Shown here: one piece after another, positions 11,642 through 24,100 of the stretch
How positions within the stretch are numbered: the stretch's first letter is position 1
Layout: every line of letters starts with the position of its first letter
From: Tetrapyrgos nigripes
Lineage: Eukaryota > Basidiomycota > Agaricomycetes > Agaricales > Campanellaceae
Length of the DNA: 64,000 nt
Assembly (NCBI GenBank): GCA_013368315.1
Contig: JAACJM010000200.1
Coordinates: 62,001-126,000, forward strand
Reading direction: 5' to 3'
Program-made: the position numbers and the translations under genes
Notes under the pieces: model-generated
What the model was told of the DNA's origin: nothing
Databases searched by the model: none
Seen by the model: the letters and a program-made list of their open reading frames with translations, nothing else

Positions 11642-12340
11642 CTATAGCAACCTCTTCATATGGAACTCAATGGCATATTTCATACTTATCATCATGTTGG
11701 TGGACGCCCAGCTGCCAAAGATTTCACGGTAAGCGTTCTCAATGAATTCCCAATCCTCTGGGTCGAATCGATGATTGGTTTTCTTGCCTTCCATCGGGCG
11801 TTTGAGCAAGTCGTAAATGATAACCAGGAGGAAGGACTCGAAGTTGTGCTTGCATTGTCCAGTAATGGGCTTCTCGTTACGCTGAACCACTGGAACCTCG
11901 TAGGCGAGAAATTGTCAAGTACCCTGACAGAAATTGGATTCAGTGTGGGTAACAGTGGTAAGTATACGGAGAGTGATAGCTTACACGAGAACGCTCACCG
12001 TTAAGACCCGCCTCTATCCAACTTCGCGCCACAATCCGAAGCAAAACTTGGAGCACTGGTGTCTGAGGCACTTTGCCTCTGGTTCCTACTAGCTGCTCGC
12101 TCCTCCTGGCAGCTAGGAGCCTGACAGACGAATCCGACTCCCAGATCTTCCATGAACTCTCTCATATTGGGATCAGCCAAACGACCATTTAGTTTCGAAG
12201 ATATTCCTGGGGTTGAGATTGGAATGGATAATACCACGAGCATGCATGGCTTTGAGGGCTGAAGAAGTAGTAATTACCAGCTTTAGAGTCCTCGGAAGCT
12301 CATGATCCTCGGCAGGAAGGTTTGCGTACAATCCAAAGTG
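11642..12340 (-). pseudogene. FunK1-type protein kinase pseudogene
   Basis: The minus strand carries kinase pieces in order but in shifting frames: HFGLYANLPAEDHELPRTLK, then ALKAMHARGIIHSNLNPRNI (a catalytic loop in which the HRD-type Asp is replaced by Asn), then QGT-stop-QFLAYEVPVV, then HNFESFLLVIIYDLLKRP. The GT-W-QF motif followed by H-x-FES-F/L is the signature of fungal FunK1 kinases. Here the expected Trp codon is TGA (near 11911). With a frameshift between the catalytic loop and the activation segment, a nonsense codon and a lost catalytic Asp, it cannot encode an active kinase. The ATP-binding lobe was not found upstream. Confidence 0.65.
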
Positions 12341-13511
12341 TCTGGTAAGCCATCAATCCGTTCTTCGACGCTGTAGTAAGGCTGAGACAACGGCTCCAAA
12401 GTTGCCGACGGTACACAGCCCAAACGAGTGGCTGACATGCTATTATAACTTGGGTTAGGGCTTAACTAATTTGAGGGCGATGGCTTGTGGAAACTCGGGA
12501 GCCGGAGCGCTCATGATCAGCGTTGAACGTTGAACGTGAATATGTCAAAGTTTGTTGTTTATGCCAAGAAATTGAACATCACGGACGATGTGTTGAGGAC
12601 GGCGACTCTGATCAAGCGATACAAATGGCTCCTTGAGCTGGATTCTGTTTGACAGACAAGCATCTATATTTATCTGAAATAAGCATCTATATTTACAAAG
12701 ACCCCGGTCAATCCCTGCCAAAACGCTGAGGAAATTCAGTCTACTTATCAGTCGCGACAATCTTTTCGGTTTCGGCTTCATTTGATAGTGGGTCTTCCTG
12801 AGAGTAAGACCTCCAAACCGCACTTTCGTGCACTCCTTTAGGTCGAGGATCCTCAGAATGACATTTTCAAAGAGCAATCCCGAGCATTACAGCACAGTCC
12901 CGGATCTTACAGCACCGTGTAACTGGAGTCCAAGATCATGACGGTTGGAATCCGACAGGAGGAGCGGGGAATGCTCCTTCCCGAATCGCCACCCGCAATT
13001 TAAGTGCTGCGTGTTGGGCCCGCTGCGAGATTTTTGTCTTTCTCCGTCTTACCGTCAAATATAGCACTTAGCACTTGTAGTAATAAACTGGCTTGGATTA
13101 GCCTCTCAATTTAGCTGCGGTCCCTTGCATTGAGAGCGAACTGCGAGCCTCCTCCCGTCATCTGTGCGACTGCGTGATGCTTATCTGAATTTGATCTGAA
13201 TATTCATTTGCTTGGCGAGTGTAAGACCATTTTTCACCAGATCATACGTGAACGTCTGTTCACAGAAGGTAATGCTTTCTGAATCACTATCCAAAGTTGT
13301 TCAGTCTGTTCGAGAGCCAAGTACCCCTTGACTTCAGCCACATACAGATGTCCTTGCCAAGCAAATGCATATAATGCCATATAATTGATTACGGCATGCC
13401 CCGGCATCTTTTTTATCTGATACCTCATCTCGCTGGAAGCTCCTTGAGGGAAACGCATGTTTCTCGTCGCTTAATAGGTTACAGTCATTTTCTGCCCTTG
13501 TCGCCTAAAGT
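12341..13511. other. Intergenic; one unrecognised minus-strand frame
   Basis: A minus-strand frame at 13234-13458 (YAFAWQGHLYVAEVKGYLALEQ) is protein-like but I cannot assign it. It could be a detached piece of the neighbouring kinase relic or of another gene. Nothing else was supported. Confidence 0.35.
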
Positions 13512-14391
13512 ATGGCTCCGTATTTTGAAACTGTCAAGGTCAGGAAAGCACTCGCTAGACAGTTGTTGCCATGGAAAAGTTACTCACCTGTGTTATTTTC
13601 TTGTAGTCTTTCGCAGACGTACCCGTAGAGAGTGGTGTGGACACAAGGCAGTTTCTCGAAGCATCTGATGGACTCGTCATGATGTTTGGTAAGTCGTTTG
13701 TCCTACTCAATCCTCTTTCCCTTCGATTTCATGGCGGTACTAGACTTGTTCGGCTCCCAAGTCTTTGGATTTGTTCAAGCCGATATAAGAAATAATATTC
13801 AGGTAAGCATCAAACCTGATACTGCGTAGAGCTCTACATCATAAGCATATTGAACAGGGGGTTCGCAAGCGGTATCTATGCACTGAGCATTCATCTACAA
13901 CTCTTGAAAGCCTAGTCGAAACGGAGGCTGCGGAAGGCCATAAGGAAGGGACGCCCTGCCTAGTTCGTCTTATCCGGTATGTCAACCACTCTATTTCACC
14001 CGCAGCTCCTCCTTATTGATCTGGACAACAGCGGCCTTGCATTGACTTGTCAAGCCTTGCAACATATGCAGCGTGACCAAAGCGCAGAGCTACACGTTTG
14101 CTTCAAGAGGTCGTACGATTCTGTATTGAAGCATCATCACTCCTTTATTATCCGATCCGTCGTATATGTGCGTTTACTTGCTCACAGGTTGATTTGAACT
14201 GACCTAGGTTGAGATGTGTCTAGGTTGCTATCCGAGCTGTACCTCGTCGTAAAGAATTTTATGACAAGATTGCTCAGGGTGGATCTAAAGAGAAGCTTGA
14301 TACTGAGATGAACCGTTGGTTAGAGGCATTGGAAGTGATTGTAGGACGTATGAGTGCATTCCTGGAGAAAGGGGGATTTGGCAAAGTCTAG
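13512..14391 (+). CDS. GLTP-fold lipid transfer protein with altered headgroup site
   Basis: Six exons (13512-13538, 13607-13688, 13744-13802, 13858-13976, 14032-14167, 14224-14391) give 196 residues, close to the family size of about 200. The protein aligns along the glycolipid transfer protein fold: MMFDLFGSQVFGFVQADI, LVRLIRGLALTCQAL, SVLKHHHSFIIRSV, and a C-terminal GKV ending. GLTPs move glycosphingolipids between membranes in the cytosol. The headgroup Asp (D50), Asn (N54) and His (H132) equivalents are present. However, the family Trp that stacks on the sugar is Arg (R93), and the Lys after the Asn is Gly (G57). Arg at that position is a feature of ceramide-1-phosphate-type members, so the ligand may differ. 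It is convergent with the DUF6593 gene, 217 bp apart. Confidence 0.9.
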
Positions 14392-14608
14392 CTAGTCTAG
14401 TATGAGATTCTCTACGACGATACACTAGAGGACAAGTAAAAATACATGATATCTACGTGCAGAATAAATAATATCGAGTAGTATACAAAGGAGGGTGGTA
14501 AGGTAGCCAATAAATACGTGTGCTGATTCACAAAATATAGCAGAAAAGTAGAATAATGTTGAAACGTGAATGAGTGTGAGTGAATGAGTGGACGTGAGGA
14601 CATGATAA

Positions 14609-15336
14609 TTAATCGATGTGTCGTCCTGATTGCAGCAGTACGACTGCGATTATGCACGACTCGAGCAGACCTATCTGAATGGCCGTGGACGAGATATCAA
14701 GGGCGACAAAACCGTCGCCTCGGATTATTTTGGCATACAATTCCGGTGTTGTGGTGCCGTAAGTATAAAGCTATGATGTAGAAAATGCAACGCATTAGTA
14801 TTACGCTAAAATAGGAGACTGAATCGAAGCATACCCCAATGTAGTCATGCTGAGGTACCCAGGCAAAGTGTCGATTCTGCACTGTCATAACCCTGTGTCT
14901 ACAAGCAAAGACGTTCAGTGACTCCAGAGAAACACTAATTGCAGAGTAAAACTTACGATTTGTCCTGAGACAACGCCAACCAGGACGAAACCAATTGCTT
15001 CTTCACAACATCACGAACTTCAACAACAGTACCCGGAGAACGCCTCCATTCGACTACTCCAAAACTCTTCTGATCCCGGTTTTGAAATAACGTGAACCCA
15101 GCCGTAGGGGTGTTGTTTATGATTTGGAAATAAGGTTTGGCGTTGGGGCCGATAACTGTACAGTTACAGATGTCGGGATTGAAAGAAGTGAACTGGAAGC
15201 GGTGGATAGAAGGAGTGCTGCCCCCGGAAGCTGGTGTGAATGGAAGTGCACCGTATACTGATTGTTGAAGGCCGGAACTAGGTTGAATGCTGGAGCTGAC
15301 CCAACCGCTTTGTGCGTAAGGATTGGTGAGATGCAT
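14609..15336 (-). CDS. DUF6593 domain protein
   Basis: Minus-strand exons 15336-14957, 14898-14835 and 14770-14609 give 201 residues. The fold matches the basidiomycete DUF6593 family: a beta-rich core beginning FQFTSFNPDICNCTVIG and continuing PYFQIINNT, then FGVVEWRRSPGTVVEVRDV, then RHFAWVPQHDY, and a final helix ILES-like (IGLLESCIIAVVLLQSGRHID). Function is unknown; the shape is related to tubby/scramblase-like lipid-binding barrels, which is inference. I chose the ATG of MHLTNPYAQSGW; an upstream ATG-like extension from 15369 would add a hydrophobic leader and cannot be excluded. Confidence 0.85.
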
Positions 15337-15359
15337 CGTGTAATTAAAAGAAATGATTA

Positions 15360-15500
15360 AGAAAAGCAAAAGAAATAAAGCAAGTAAGATAGCAGAAGAA
15401 GGGGATTAGAAACAAGGCAAGAAGAATTAAATGAAGAAGGAAGAAAGAGGAAAAAAGGAAAAGAAAAGAAAAACGAGAAGAAGCAGAAGAAGTGGTTGCA
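15360..15500 (-). promoter_or_regulatory. Pyrimidine-rich 5' tract of the DUF6593 gene
   Basis: Immediately upstream of the chosen ATG the minus strand is a long CT-rich stretch (the plus strand reads AGAAGAAG/GAAAAGAAAAG). Such tracts are common in core promoters and leaders of basidiomycete genes. The translated frame across it (runs of Phe, Ser and Leu) is a product of this bias, not a gene. Confidence 0.35.
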
Positions 15501-15540
15501 GAGAAGACGGGGGCTGATGAAGAAAGTTGCTCCAACCTTG

Positions 15541-17992
15541 GCCTTCATATACTCGCGAGATCTGAGAAAATCATTGTTTGTTGAGGTCTCGGCCAAACAT
15601 TTCGCGAATAGCACACTCGGACGTTTACTGAACATTGTTGTAGTTGGTATTGACGAAAGGGTCAATCTGCGAAGATGTACCCGGACGATGAAGCAGTGAT
15701 CAATTTGACGCTTGGAGTATTTGAAAAGAGCCCGTTGAAAGGGAAGTAATCCTATGATGACAATTGCCAGCAAAATGAGACGAGGAACTTGAAACGTGGC
15801 GCGCCGCATCCTGGACACCGCCATGTTAGACGACGTCAAGATTATCCAAAAAGCCTAAAGGATCCGTAAGGGCCACAACTAAACCTCAGCCTATGCTAAC
15901 TGCCGCGTTGGATGAAACTTCTCCGACCTGGTTTCACCATACACTATGAAGAGAGCTTTCTTCATTGGTAGTATGCGTTGTCAACCACATAGCATGGTCT
16001 GCGTGAAAGGAAGGACGCGGATTCTCCATACGGTCTGAGGACGCAATCTTAGCAATCCAACAAATGTCTCAAAGACGCTCGGAGACCTTCAGGTGTCATC
16101 TTGTAAACATATATAGTGGCGGATAATGCTGAATATCGCGTGCAAGTTTGATGTGATCTACGGATCGGACATTTTAGACAACAGTCTCACACATTCTTAC
16201 GGTGGCGCCGTCAACAATGAATAAGGAAGGCTCCGGATGACATCCCTTAACGAGGAGATCCTTTCGGTCGTGGCATCGAGCCAGAACTCAGTCACTTAGA
16301 CATAATTTTGGGGAGAAGTAGGGAGAAGTTGGTACCTGTCGATGCTGTCTCCATCTGATCCACCGACTTTTGTTACCTCGCCCTACGCCTATGACTTCAG
16401 AGGCGGTGAGGCGGGTGGCTACCTCCGAGTGTACGAGCCGTGATGGATTGATGGCTGAAATTTTTAAATACCTTGTCCGGACAACGCTATCCCAAACCTT
16501 TAGCATAAAAAACTGAGATAAACAAACAATACTTTGTATTTCAAACCCAATACTCAGTATCGTCCCGGTAATCTGAGAGTTCGTAGCATTTAAGGATCCT
16601 GGCACACATCCTGACCCACCTACTGGGACACCGCCTCACACTCAGTCCCGGGTAAGTTAACAAAGACTCCCGTGAGGCACGGGACGTCGGTACAGACCTA
16701 CCATTTGCAGCTGCCAATCTGTCAATGTATCAACATAGTCAAAGTGTGGTATTAAAGTCGGCACTTAAACTGAGATGATCGACACACACTGAATAGAGGC
16801 TGCAAGTCGAGCGTTTCGCGACGGCTGAGTAGAGCGATGAGTGATGAGGACCAAGCTGTTGAGATCCTAGCAGCATTACACCGATCCTGTCATAGCGTTA
16901 TTACCTCGACTAGTCATTCAAGAACGAGGCCAGTTTTGCGCGTAGTACTGTCTTGCACATGCAATCACTCATTTATCCGTATGATTGATGCGTAACAGTT
17001 CATCGAAGCGAGGAACTTGGAGATTGGATTCAGTATGTACTCAAAGACCTGTAAGGACTCACTGGCTACTGAAACCCTGATCACGGAAGGCCTCCTTGGA
17101 GCCTCGGAGGAGAAAAGAAAGGCGCTGCGGTGTACTCTTAAACATGAAGGTCGCTTAAGTGCTAACTTAGTTGAGATGGAGTCCGTTGGGAGGGCCTTTA
17201 CGGGGAGAGCGGGTGCGAGCACTGAGCCCATGACGTGGTGGTCCGTGGATGAGTCGGGTAAATTACGGGTAACTGCTCTCCGCGGGCACGTCAAAACTTT
17301 GGCGCCTTTCTCTTTTAAGAAGACTATTTGCTGTTGCTTGCCTGCACCCTCTTCCTCTGTCGCCTTCCCGGCTGCTACCAGGAAGTCGGAGCCAAGCGAG
17401 GGCCGCCTCGCTTGTACTTACAATCTTTCTTTCTTGCTCCGTTCACCGTGGGTTGCCTGAGTTAAGCCTAGATGTTACCTATGCACAATCTTTGTGTAAC
17501 GGTTCGATCCTCGATCTCAGCCATTAGTCACGCCGTTCCGCCAAGTTTCATGGTTCTTACGAGTATCATTTTGTTACATGTTTTACTCATTGGATATTCC
17601 TATTTAGTACTTATATGCTGTATTTCGTCGTAGATTGGTTAGCCGAATCAACTCGAACATTACTGCTCATAGTCTTGTCTTAAGGCGCCTGGCTATATTT
17701 TCTTCTCTTAGCCTGGTCCCTTACACTTTGTGGCTCAAATAAATACGTATAGAGACCGAGTGAAGAGGCCACAACCGCTGAAATGATTCATGGCAGGCCG
17801 TGACGAGCGCCACACTGCCAGTGGCATGCTACATTGGGATGGCTGGAGGCATTATCCTCAGTACCTCGACCATCCCTTAGCTCTTCTTCACTTTCCTCCA
17901 CCGTGACTGATCATTCCAAAAAGTACTTTGCGTTGACTTCATCGTGTTCTTGGATTTCTATTTGCTGATACGTATTATACTATCATCGTCGT
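15541..17992. other. Long intergenic stretch, nothing firmly recognised
   Basis: Open frames overlap on both strands at 16965-17460 (one contains GLLGASEEKRKALRCTLKHEG), but neither shows a recognisable domain or splice structure. A GGTTCGATCC match near 17500 resembles a tRNA B box but has no A box or cloverleaf. Confidence 0.35.
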
Positions 17993-18121
17993 GACCAGGC
18001 CTAGACTCGTAACCAGCCGTCCTGTGGAAAGTTTGATGACAGTCGATCAAAGCTCCCCGATGGACTGATCGACTGTCATCAGTACTCTTGCGAAAGACTG
18101 GTAACGAGTCTAGACCAGGCC
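17993..18121. mobile_element. 111-bp MITE with perfect 9-bp target duplication (family A)
   Basis: The element spans 18002-18112 and begins TAGACTCGTAACCAGCC. The last 15 bp are its reverse complement with one mismatch. An inner 16-bp arm TGATGACAGTCGATCA (18034-18049) is mirrored perfectly at 18066-18081, so the whole folds into a hairpin with a 16-nt loop. It is flanked by GACCAGGCC at 17993-18001 and again at 18113-18121. The 9-bp duplication suggests mobilisation by a MULE-like transposase. A related element lies at 33707-33824. Confidence 0.8.
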
Positions 18122-18842
18122 TACACTTCGTTCTTTTGATGAAACTGTAAATTTTAGCTAGATTTTTCTAAAATAATCTGCTGGGCACGGTCCAGATGGA
18201 GGTCCTTGGAGGAACGGACCGAGGGTTGGGTCTGTCTAGGAGAGACTAGGCAGGGCCGGGCTTTGAGGAAAGGACCCCTAAATCTCAGATTCTCAAGGCT
18301 ACTGGGCAAGAGCAGTAATCGTTGCTGCAGAAAAGCTCACCGTGGTTCCGTATCTGGCACTAGAAGCAGCAGATTGGATCGCATTTCCATCCATGCACTT
18401 ACTTATTAGACTGACTTGCACTGGCAATCAAGATATCATTAGTTCCACTTTACTGCCGGTACTTTCATACCAGCTTTCTTATGCCCATTACATGTATGAT
18501 TCTCTCAGAGTATAATAAATACTCAAAATCAGCTCTAGACAACCACTCGCCACAGTCGTTGTCCAGAGTGGTTCATGGACCTAAGTCCGGGACATGCACA
18601 TGACGTCCACGACTATGAGCCGGACTTTGGTCAGACTCTCTTGTTTTCCTTTCCCCATGGCCTGACAAGCTCTACTAGGGAATTGTGGCTCGCTATTCGA
18701 CATGAAACCGAGTTATATTCTGGTACCTGGTCCAAATGCAAATGGTGCCGCTGTCTGAATCGCTGATCCGCCCAGTGACTTCGAATGTATCTCTACCTAT
18801 TTTTAACTGCTCCAGTCAGCAAGTATAGCGTTTCTTTCAACA
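18122..18842. other. Intergenic, promoter side of the quinoprotein gene
   Basis: No gene recognised. The CT-rich TTTCTTTCAACA immediately before the ATG at 18843 is a typical leader. Confidence 0.4.
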
Positions 18843-20451
18843 ATGCTGCTCATCTCAAGCTTAACAGTCAAGAAGTTGCTACTTCTACTCTTCTCCTACT
18901 CCTTATGGACCACCCTAATCCAAGCTCAAACCCAACCTCCAGGAATACTTTTCCGCTCACCCGTAACCGTCGCTCCAGGCTATTCAGCCCGCGTCGTCTT
19001 CTCCAACCTCACCTCTCCCCGTGGAATCGCATTCGACTCTACTGGAGACACTCTTCTCGTTGTTGAGCGCGGATTCGGTGTTACTGCTTTGAGTCCCAGC
19101 CTGACATCGCCTGGCAGTTGGGAACGCATCGTCGTTATCCAAAATGGGAGCTTTACGCATGGGATTGAAGTGGACGGTGCCTCATTGTATCTTAGTACGG
19201 CTGGACAAGTTTTGCGGTACGAGTACGATGCTAGTACCAGAAGTGTTGCAGTGGGTCAGGATCCCCAAATAGTGGTAGATGGATTGCCAGCTGACGGTGG
19301 TGCGTAATTGGCTCATTTTGCTACTTTGGCTTCTATACTGACGCAGCAGTCTGGTACACTGGCGACTTTCAGAACTCACAACTCACCCTCTCCTGCTCGA
19401 GCACTCACCCAACGGACAAGCTGGCGCACTCTATGTCGGTTCTGGCCCTTTGACCAACATTGATTTGACCGCCAGGGATCCAGCGTCAGGTCGTTCCCAA
19501 ATCCGTCGATTTCCTCTCACTGCTACCTCAGCAAGCACTCAGTCATGGAGCTCTGGGGGCATTATCGCATATGGTATCCGGAATCCCGCTGGATTCGCCT
19601 TCGGTCCTTCTAGCAGCTCCAATGAGTTGTATATCGTCGAGAATGGTGCATCAATCGACAATGTAACCGGCTTAACTTCTGATTTCGTCAATGACAATCC
19701 TGCGGATGAGCTGGAACTCGTTGACCTTGCTGGTTATACGAGTAGTACCCTACCTTTCTTTGGGTTTCCCGACTGCGCGACTCTGTGGAACCCTCAAGCT
19801 GACCCGACTGGTGATCCTCAGTTCGCCAGCTTAGCTAAAGGAGAGCAGTTCAGTCTGATCCTGCCCGTGGATGCAGGGGACGAAATACGAGACGATAGTT
19901 GGTGTCGAGATGAGAGCAATAATAGAAGGCCGGCGTTGAGCTTCCAGGTGCGTAGATCGCGCCGTTGTTCTTTGATTATGAACTAGCCATTGATTGGCGC
20001 CTTGTATGCTATAAACCTACAGGCTCATTCCGTCCCGCTTGACATCAAATTCCAATCTGGGCCCTCAGGAGCAGACGCTTTCGTGTCCTTCCATGGATCC
20101 TTTGATAGGGATCCACCAACCGGATATGGGGTCGTCAAAGTTGCCCTTCCTCTCTTTCAGTCTAATGATGCACTAGGCTATGAGTTTATAGTGCAAGCTA
20201 CGAATTTGGTGTCTTGTCCTGTGACAGGCACTGGCCAAGAGTGTATTAGGCCTGTAGGACTGGCATTTAGGACCACAGGTACCAGCGCGTTGACTACTGG
20301 CGGTGAGAATGGGGAAGGGAGTAAGGGTTTGGAACTGTTCGTCAGTAGTGACGAAAGTGGAGAGGTGAGTTTTTCTAGAGCCTTCTAAGTTCACGGCGGT
20401 GACTTACCTTTGACTCGGACCCAGGTCTTCGTTGTTTCGAGCGCAAGCTGA
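18843..20451 (+). CDS. Secreted PQQ-dependent sugar dehydrogenase-like protein (AA12 / sorbosone dehydrogenase fold)
   Basis: Four exons (18843-19299, 19373-19947, 20023-20364, 20425-20451) give 466 residues. A signal peptide is clear (KKLLLLLFSYSLWTTLIQA). The mature chain has the six-bladed propeller pattern of soluble quinoproteins: SPRGIAFDSTGDTLLVVERG, a GIEVDG blade, ALYVGSGPLTNID, IAYGIRNPAGFAFGP, ELYIVENG, LPFFGFPDC, FQSGPSGADAFVSFHGSFDR and GYGVVKVAL. Fungal AA12 enzymes oxidise sugars such as 2-keto-glucose or fucose with PQQ. There is no cytochrome or CBM1 domain, so this is the short form. The first intron must end at CTTTCAG (19372) for the frame to run through; earlier AGs lead to stops. 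The last exon encodes only eight residues. Confidence 0.8.
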
Positions 20452-21113
20452 CGACTATGTATTAGGACGTCTGTATCAATGAAAGGCTTTTTACTCGTAC
20501 CATACGACGAGAAGCCTGACTCGGCTTATCAAGGATGTTCCGTAACTTTTGTTGCATGATCGCGATTGCGATAGACTGACGCGATATATTCTCTGTATCC
20601 GGTGAGGCTATCTTTCCCATTAAAGATTCTCTTGGCCCACCTTTCATTTTTCTAGAATGCCATTGCTTATCATTTGTGTTCCTTGAGTACAGATACGTTC
20701 CATGAGGTCTTCATGACATTAAGTCTCATGATGTTACGCCTCTTCATCGGCTTAATGCCAAAATATAAATTTCTCAGGAACGCCTGTCAGAGCGAGCTAT
20801 TGCTGCCATCCTCCAAGGGAAAGATATAATGTTGCTCCTGTATCGCGCAACATTTGTTGAAGTTCCCTTACATGGAAATGTCACCAGACTCACCACTGAT
20901 ATGTGACACCACGCTCCATAAAAGGAAAGCGATGTGACTACCAATGCAAATGTCGGCGAGAAATTCTCGTCAGTTCACTATCTAATTCTGGCCGCTACCA
21001 CATGGTTTAAAAGGCCTCGATGTTTCTCTTATCGTTTCTTACGAGCCCACAGTACTTGCTACCAGCTCGCCCTTGCATGACCATCATCTAGGACCACTTA
21101 CTAGGAACTGGAC
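20452..21113. other. Intergenic between quinoprotein and OPT genes
   Basis: No gene or RNA recognised. This is the likely promoter region of the OPT gene. Confidence 0.4.
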
Positions 21114-24100
21114 ATGGTGGAAATACAAGAAACCCCAGCAGCGGATATGGACGCGTCTGTCCTTACATACCGTGACGCCAAGAAGACCGAGACCGAGGAC
21201 TACTTTGGCGACGAGAAGAAGAGTTTGGACGACGTGGAGGACGCGAAAGAGTTCAAGGATGACTCCTCCCTCGAACTTGACGAGTATACGGCAAAAGGTG
21301 TGTGTTAATCTTTCTAGTAGAGTTTCTCACCGAGTAAACCAATCTAAACCAACAGGCCCTGATGATGATCCTGCGTACAGTGTCTTGCCCCAAATCGTTC
21401 GAGAATTATGCGATTTCGAGGATGATGTGAACATGCCAGTACTGACGTGGCGGTGAGCATTGTTCCTATTGGAAAAATGGGCTAGAAATATGGCTAATGA
21501 CCTTATCCTCGTATCTGCGGTCCTTTCTGATGAACAGATTTTACTTCCTATCAGCTATCTTCACCGCTCTTGGTGCTTGGCTTCAGCAGATGGGATTCTT
21601 CCGAGTGAGTTGTCTTTCTGACCGACGTTTGACAATGGCACGTTGACCGGTCACTCTGGATCACTAGACTACCTACGTCCCGTATTCCATTTACTTCGTT
21701 CAAATTGCTTCTCTGTATTTTGGCCGTCTTATGGCCGCAGGACTACCTCAGAAGAAAGTTGGATGGGGAGAAACCTTCTGGTTCGAGTTAAACCCTGGCG
21801 AGTTCAATATCAAGGAACATGTGGCTGTCGTTCTAGCGTGAGTTGATCATGGAACATTCATTCCAACGCATGGCTCATTCTTTTCCCCGACAGCGCGAGC
21901 ACTGGTGGAACCAATAACTTGGGTGATTATGTCCTGGCTCCTTTACAAGTTTTCTACGATGCTCGTAAGTTCTAGACATTAATAAGATTCGGTACATATT
22001 ATTGACTTCTTCCTGTATGCAGCTATGAATGGCTGGCTTGCACTCCTGTTCATGGTACGCCGGTGTTGCTCCCTATACAGTTTCCTAGAATGACACAAGA
22101 ATAGATCTCCGCTGTATTCATCGGTTTCTCTTTCGCCTCTTTTGCGAAGATGTTCTTGATCGAGAACCCCCACACACTGTAAAGATCTTCCCATGCTCCA
22201 GCTTTGATGTACTATCTGACAGGTTCTGGGTCTTCTTGGCTTACTTCCTGAATCCTGATAGGTTCCCGCTCAGTGAGTTCTCTTGTCCGCTTACTATCAT
22301 GCATACTGAAGAGCGATTATTCTTCAGCTTTGCAACAGGCAGCCGTCTTCAAGGCTATGCGCAGTTCTCTCGGAAACGAGTCTGCTACTGCAAAGAAGCA
22401 AATGTCTTTCTTCTGGTGGTGCATTCTCGCGTTCTTCTGTTGGCAATTCTTACCCGAGGTAAGCGGTCCTTTTGGGATTAATTTTCTGATGCTCACTGGC
22501 CATCTATCTATCTATCTATCTATCTATCTGGTACGGTGGCGTTACGTAGTACGCTTTCCCATTCACTTCGTCTCTCGCCTTTCTTTGCTGGTTTTCTAGA
22601 AATCCCACCGCCCAGTTCCTTGGTACGCTTTCATTATGGGCTGCTAGTGACGAGGTAACTCACTTTCTATGCCTATGTCGTGATAGGTTCGGGTCTCGGA
22701 GGCGCAGGATTCCTCAACATTACTCTGGACTGGTCCAACATTGGCTCTCAATGTATCTACTACCCTTATTGGGCCCAGATCAACATGTTCACCGCCGGGG
22801 TCATCGCTGCATGGATTCTAATCCCGATCGGATTCTTCACGGGCATATGGCAATCTGATCTGTACCCCATCCAAACACAAACGTTGTATCTGAGGAATGG
22901 TTCGAAGGTCAGTCATCCGAACCTCTTTCCTCGCGTTTTGAAAAATATATCTCTCTACCAAAGTACCCGACAACCGCCTTGATGACTGCGGAATATCAGC
23001 TGAACGTGACTCTCTATGACGAGATTGGTCCACCGATGATGTCTGCACAACTTCGTTGGATGTGTACGCGATCTTCATTTACTCATCCATTCGTCTTCTT
23101 ACTTTCTTTCAAACCAGATTTCTTTGCTTATGTTGCATACATTGGTTCTTTTGTCTCTTGCGCTCTATTCCAAGGTCCCATGATTTACAGAACCTGGAAG
23201 GCGCAACGAGCGGGAGGTAGAGCCCACAATGACAAGCTGACCCAGCTAATTCGTCAATATCCTACGGTGCCTTTGTGGTGGAATTTGGCACTGTTCATGT
23301 GGGTTATCCTAACAATAGACTCACACAGTACTTGAAGTTGATTATTGTTATTTTTGGCTGCGCAGCATTCCGATGGTCATCTTGACCATTTTGACCGCTA
23401 GAGGCGTTTGTGAGTATTCGCGATCGTTGCATCGATGGTTGAACAAAACTGACATACTTGTAGTGTATATGCCCATTTACATGCTGTTCATTGGAGTGGC
23501 AATTGGAGCATGCATCGTCGTTCCTATGGGCTACATCTACGCTATCAGTGGATATCAAATGTCGGTCGGATACTTCAACGAGCTATTCTACGGATATGCA
23601 ATTCAAGCTGGAGGATCCAGACATCCTATCGGGTCTCTGAGTTACCGGGTCATCAGCGGGCAATGTAAGGTTCTTCCCGGGTACAATTCATCGCTTCTAC
23701 GCTGACTGATTCCTAATAGGCTGGTATGAGGCGCAGAAGATGCTTGCGGATATGAAACTGTGAGTGTCCGAGCTATAACAAGATCAGACAACCTCCTGAG
23801 TTAGTTCTGTCTTGAATCTCCAATCTGTCCAGTGGCCACTACGTAAGTTTTCATGAGTGATGCACTGAATCGACCAGTTGACATCCTGTACAGTTCCACA
23901 TACCACCTCGTGCAGTGATGCTGGCGCAAATCTGGGGTATCTTTGTCGGTACGCCAGTCAAGTGAGTGCTCACTTCGCAGACTTCGCGTATCTTTCCTAA
24001 CCTTCATCCGCTTCCTAGCTATGCTACTAGTCAGTGGATTTCTGCGCATGCATAAAATTCGTTCTCTGACTGACATTGATACGTATGGTTTAGTTCTTTG

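Noticed and set aside
15357..15839. 160-codon minus-strand frame with Phe/Leu-rich hydrophobic tail
   Set aside because: The tail is the translated pyrimidine-rich leader of the DUF6593 gene; no homology to a membrane protein.
17017..17460. 147-codon plus-strand frame with an overlapping 109-codon minus-strand frame
   Set aside because: No domain, no credible introns, and coding-like composition on neither strand.
17440..17520. Possible tRNA from the GGTTCGATCC box near 17500
   Set aside because: No A box at the right distance and no acceptor stem pairing.
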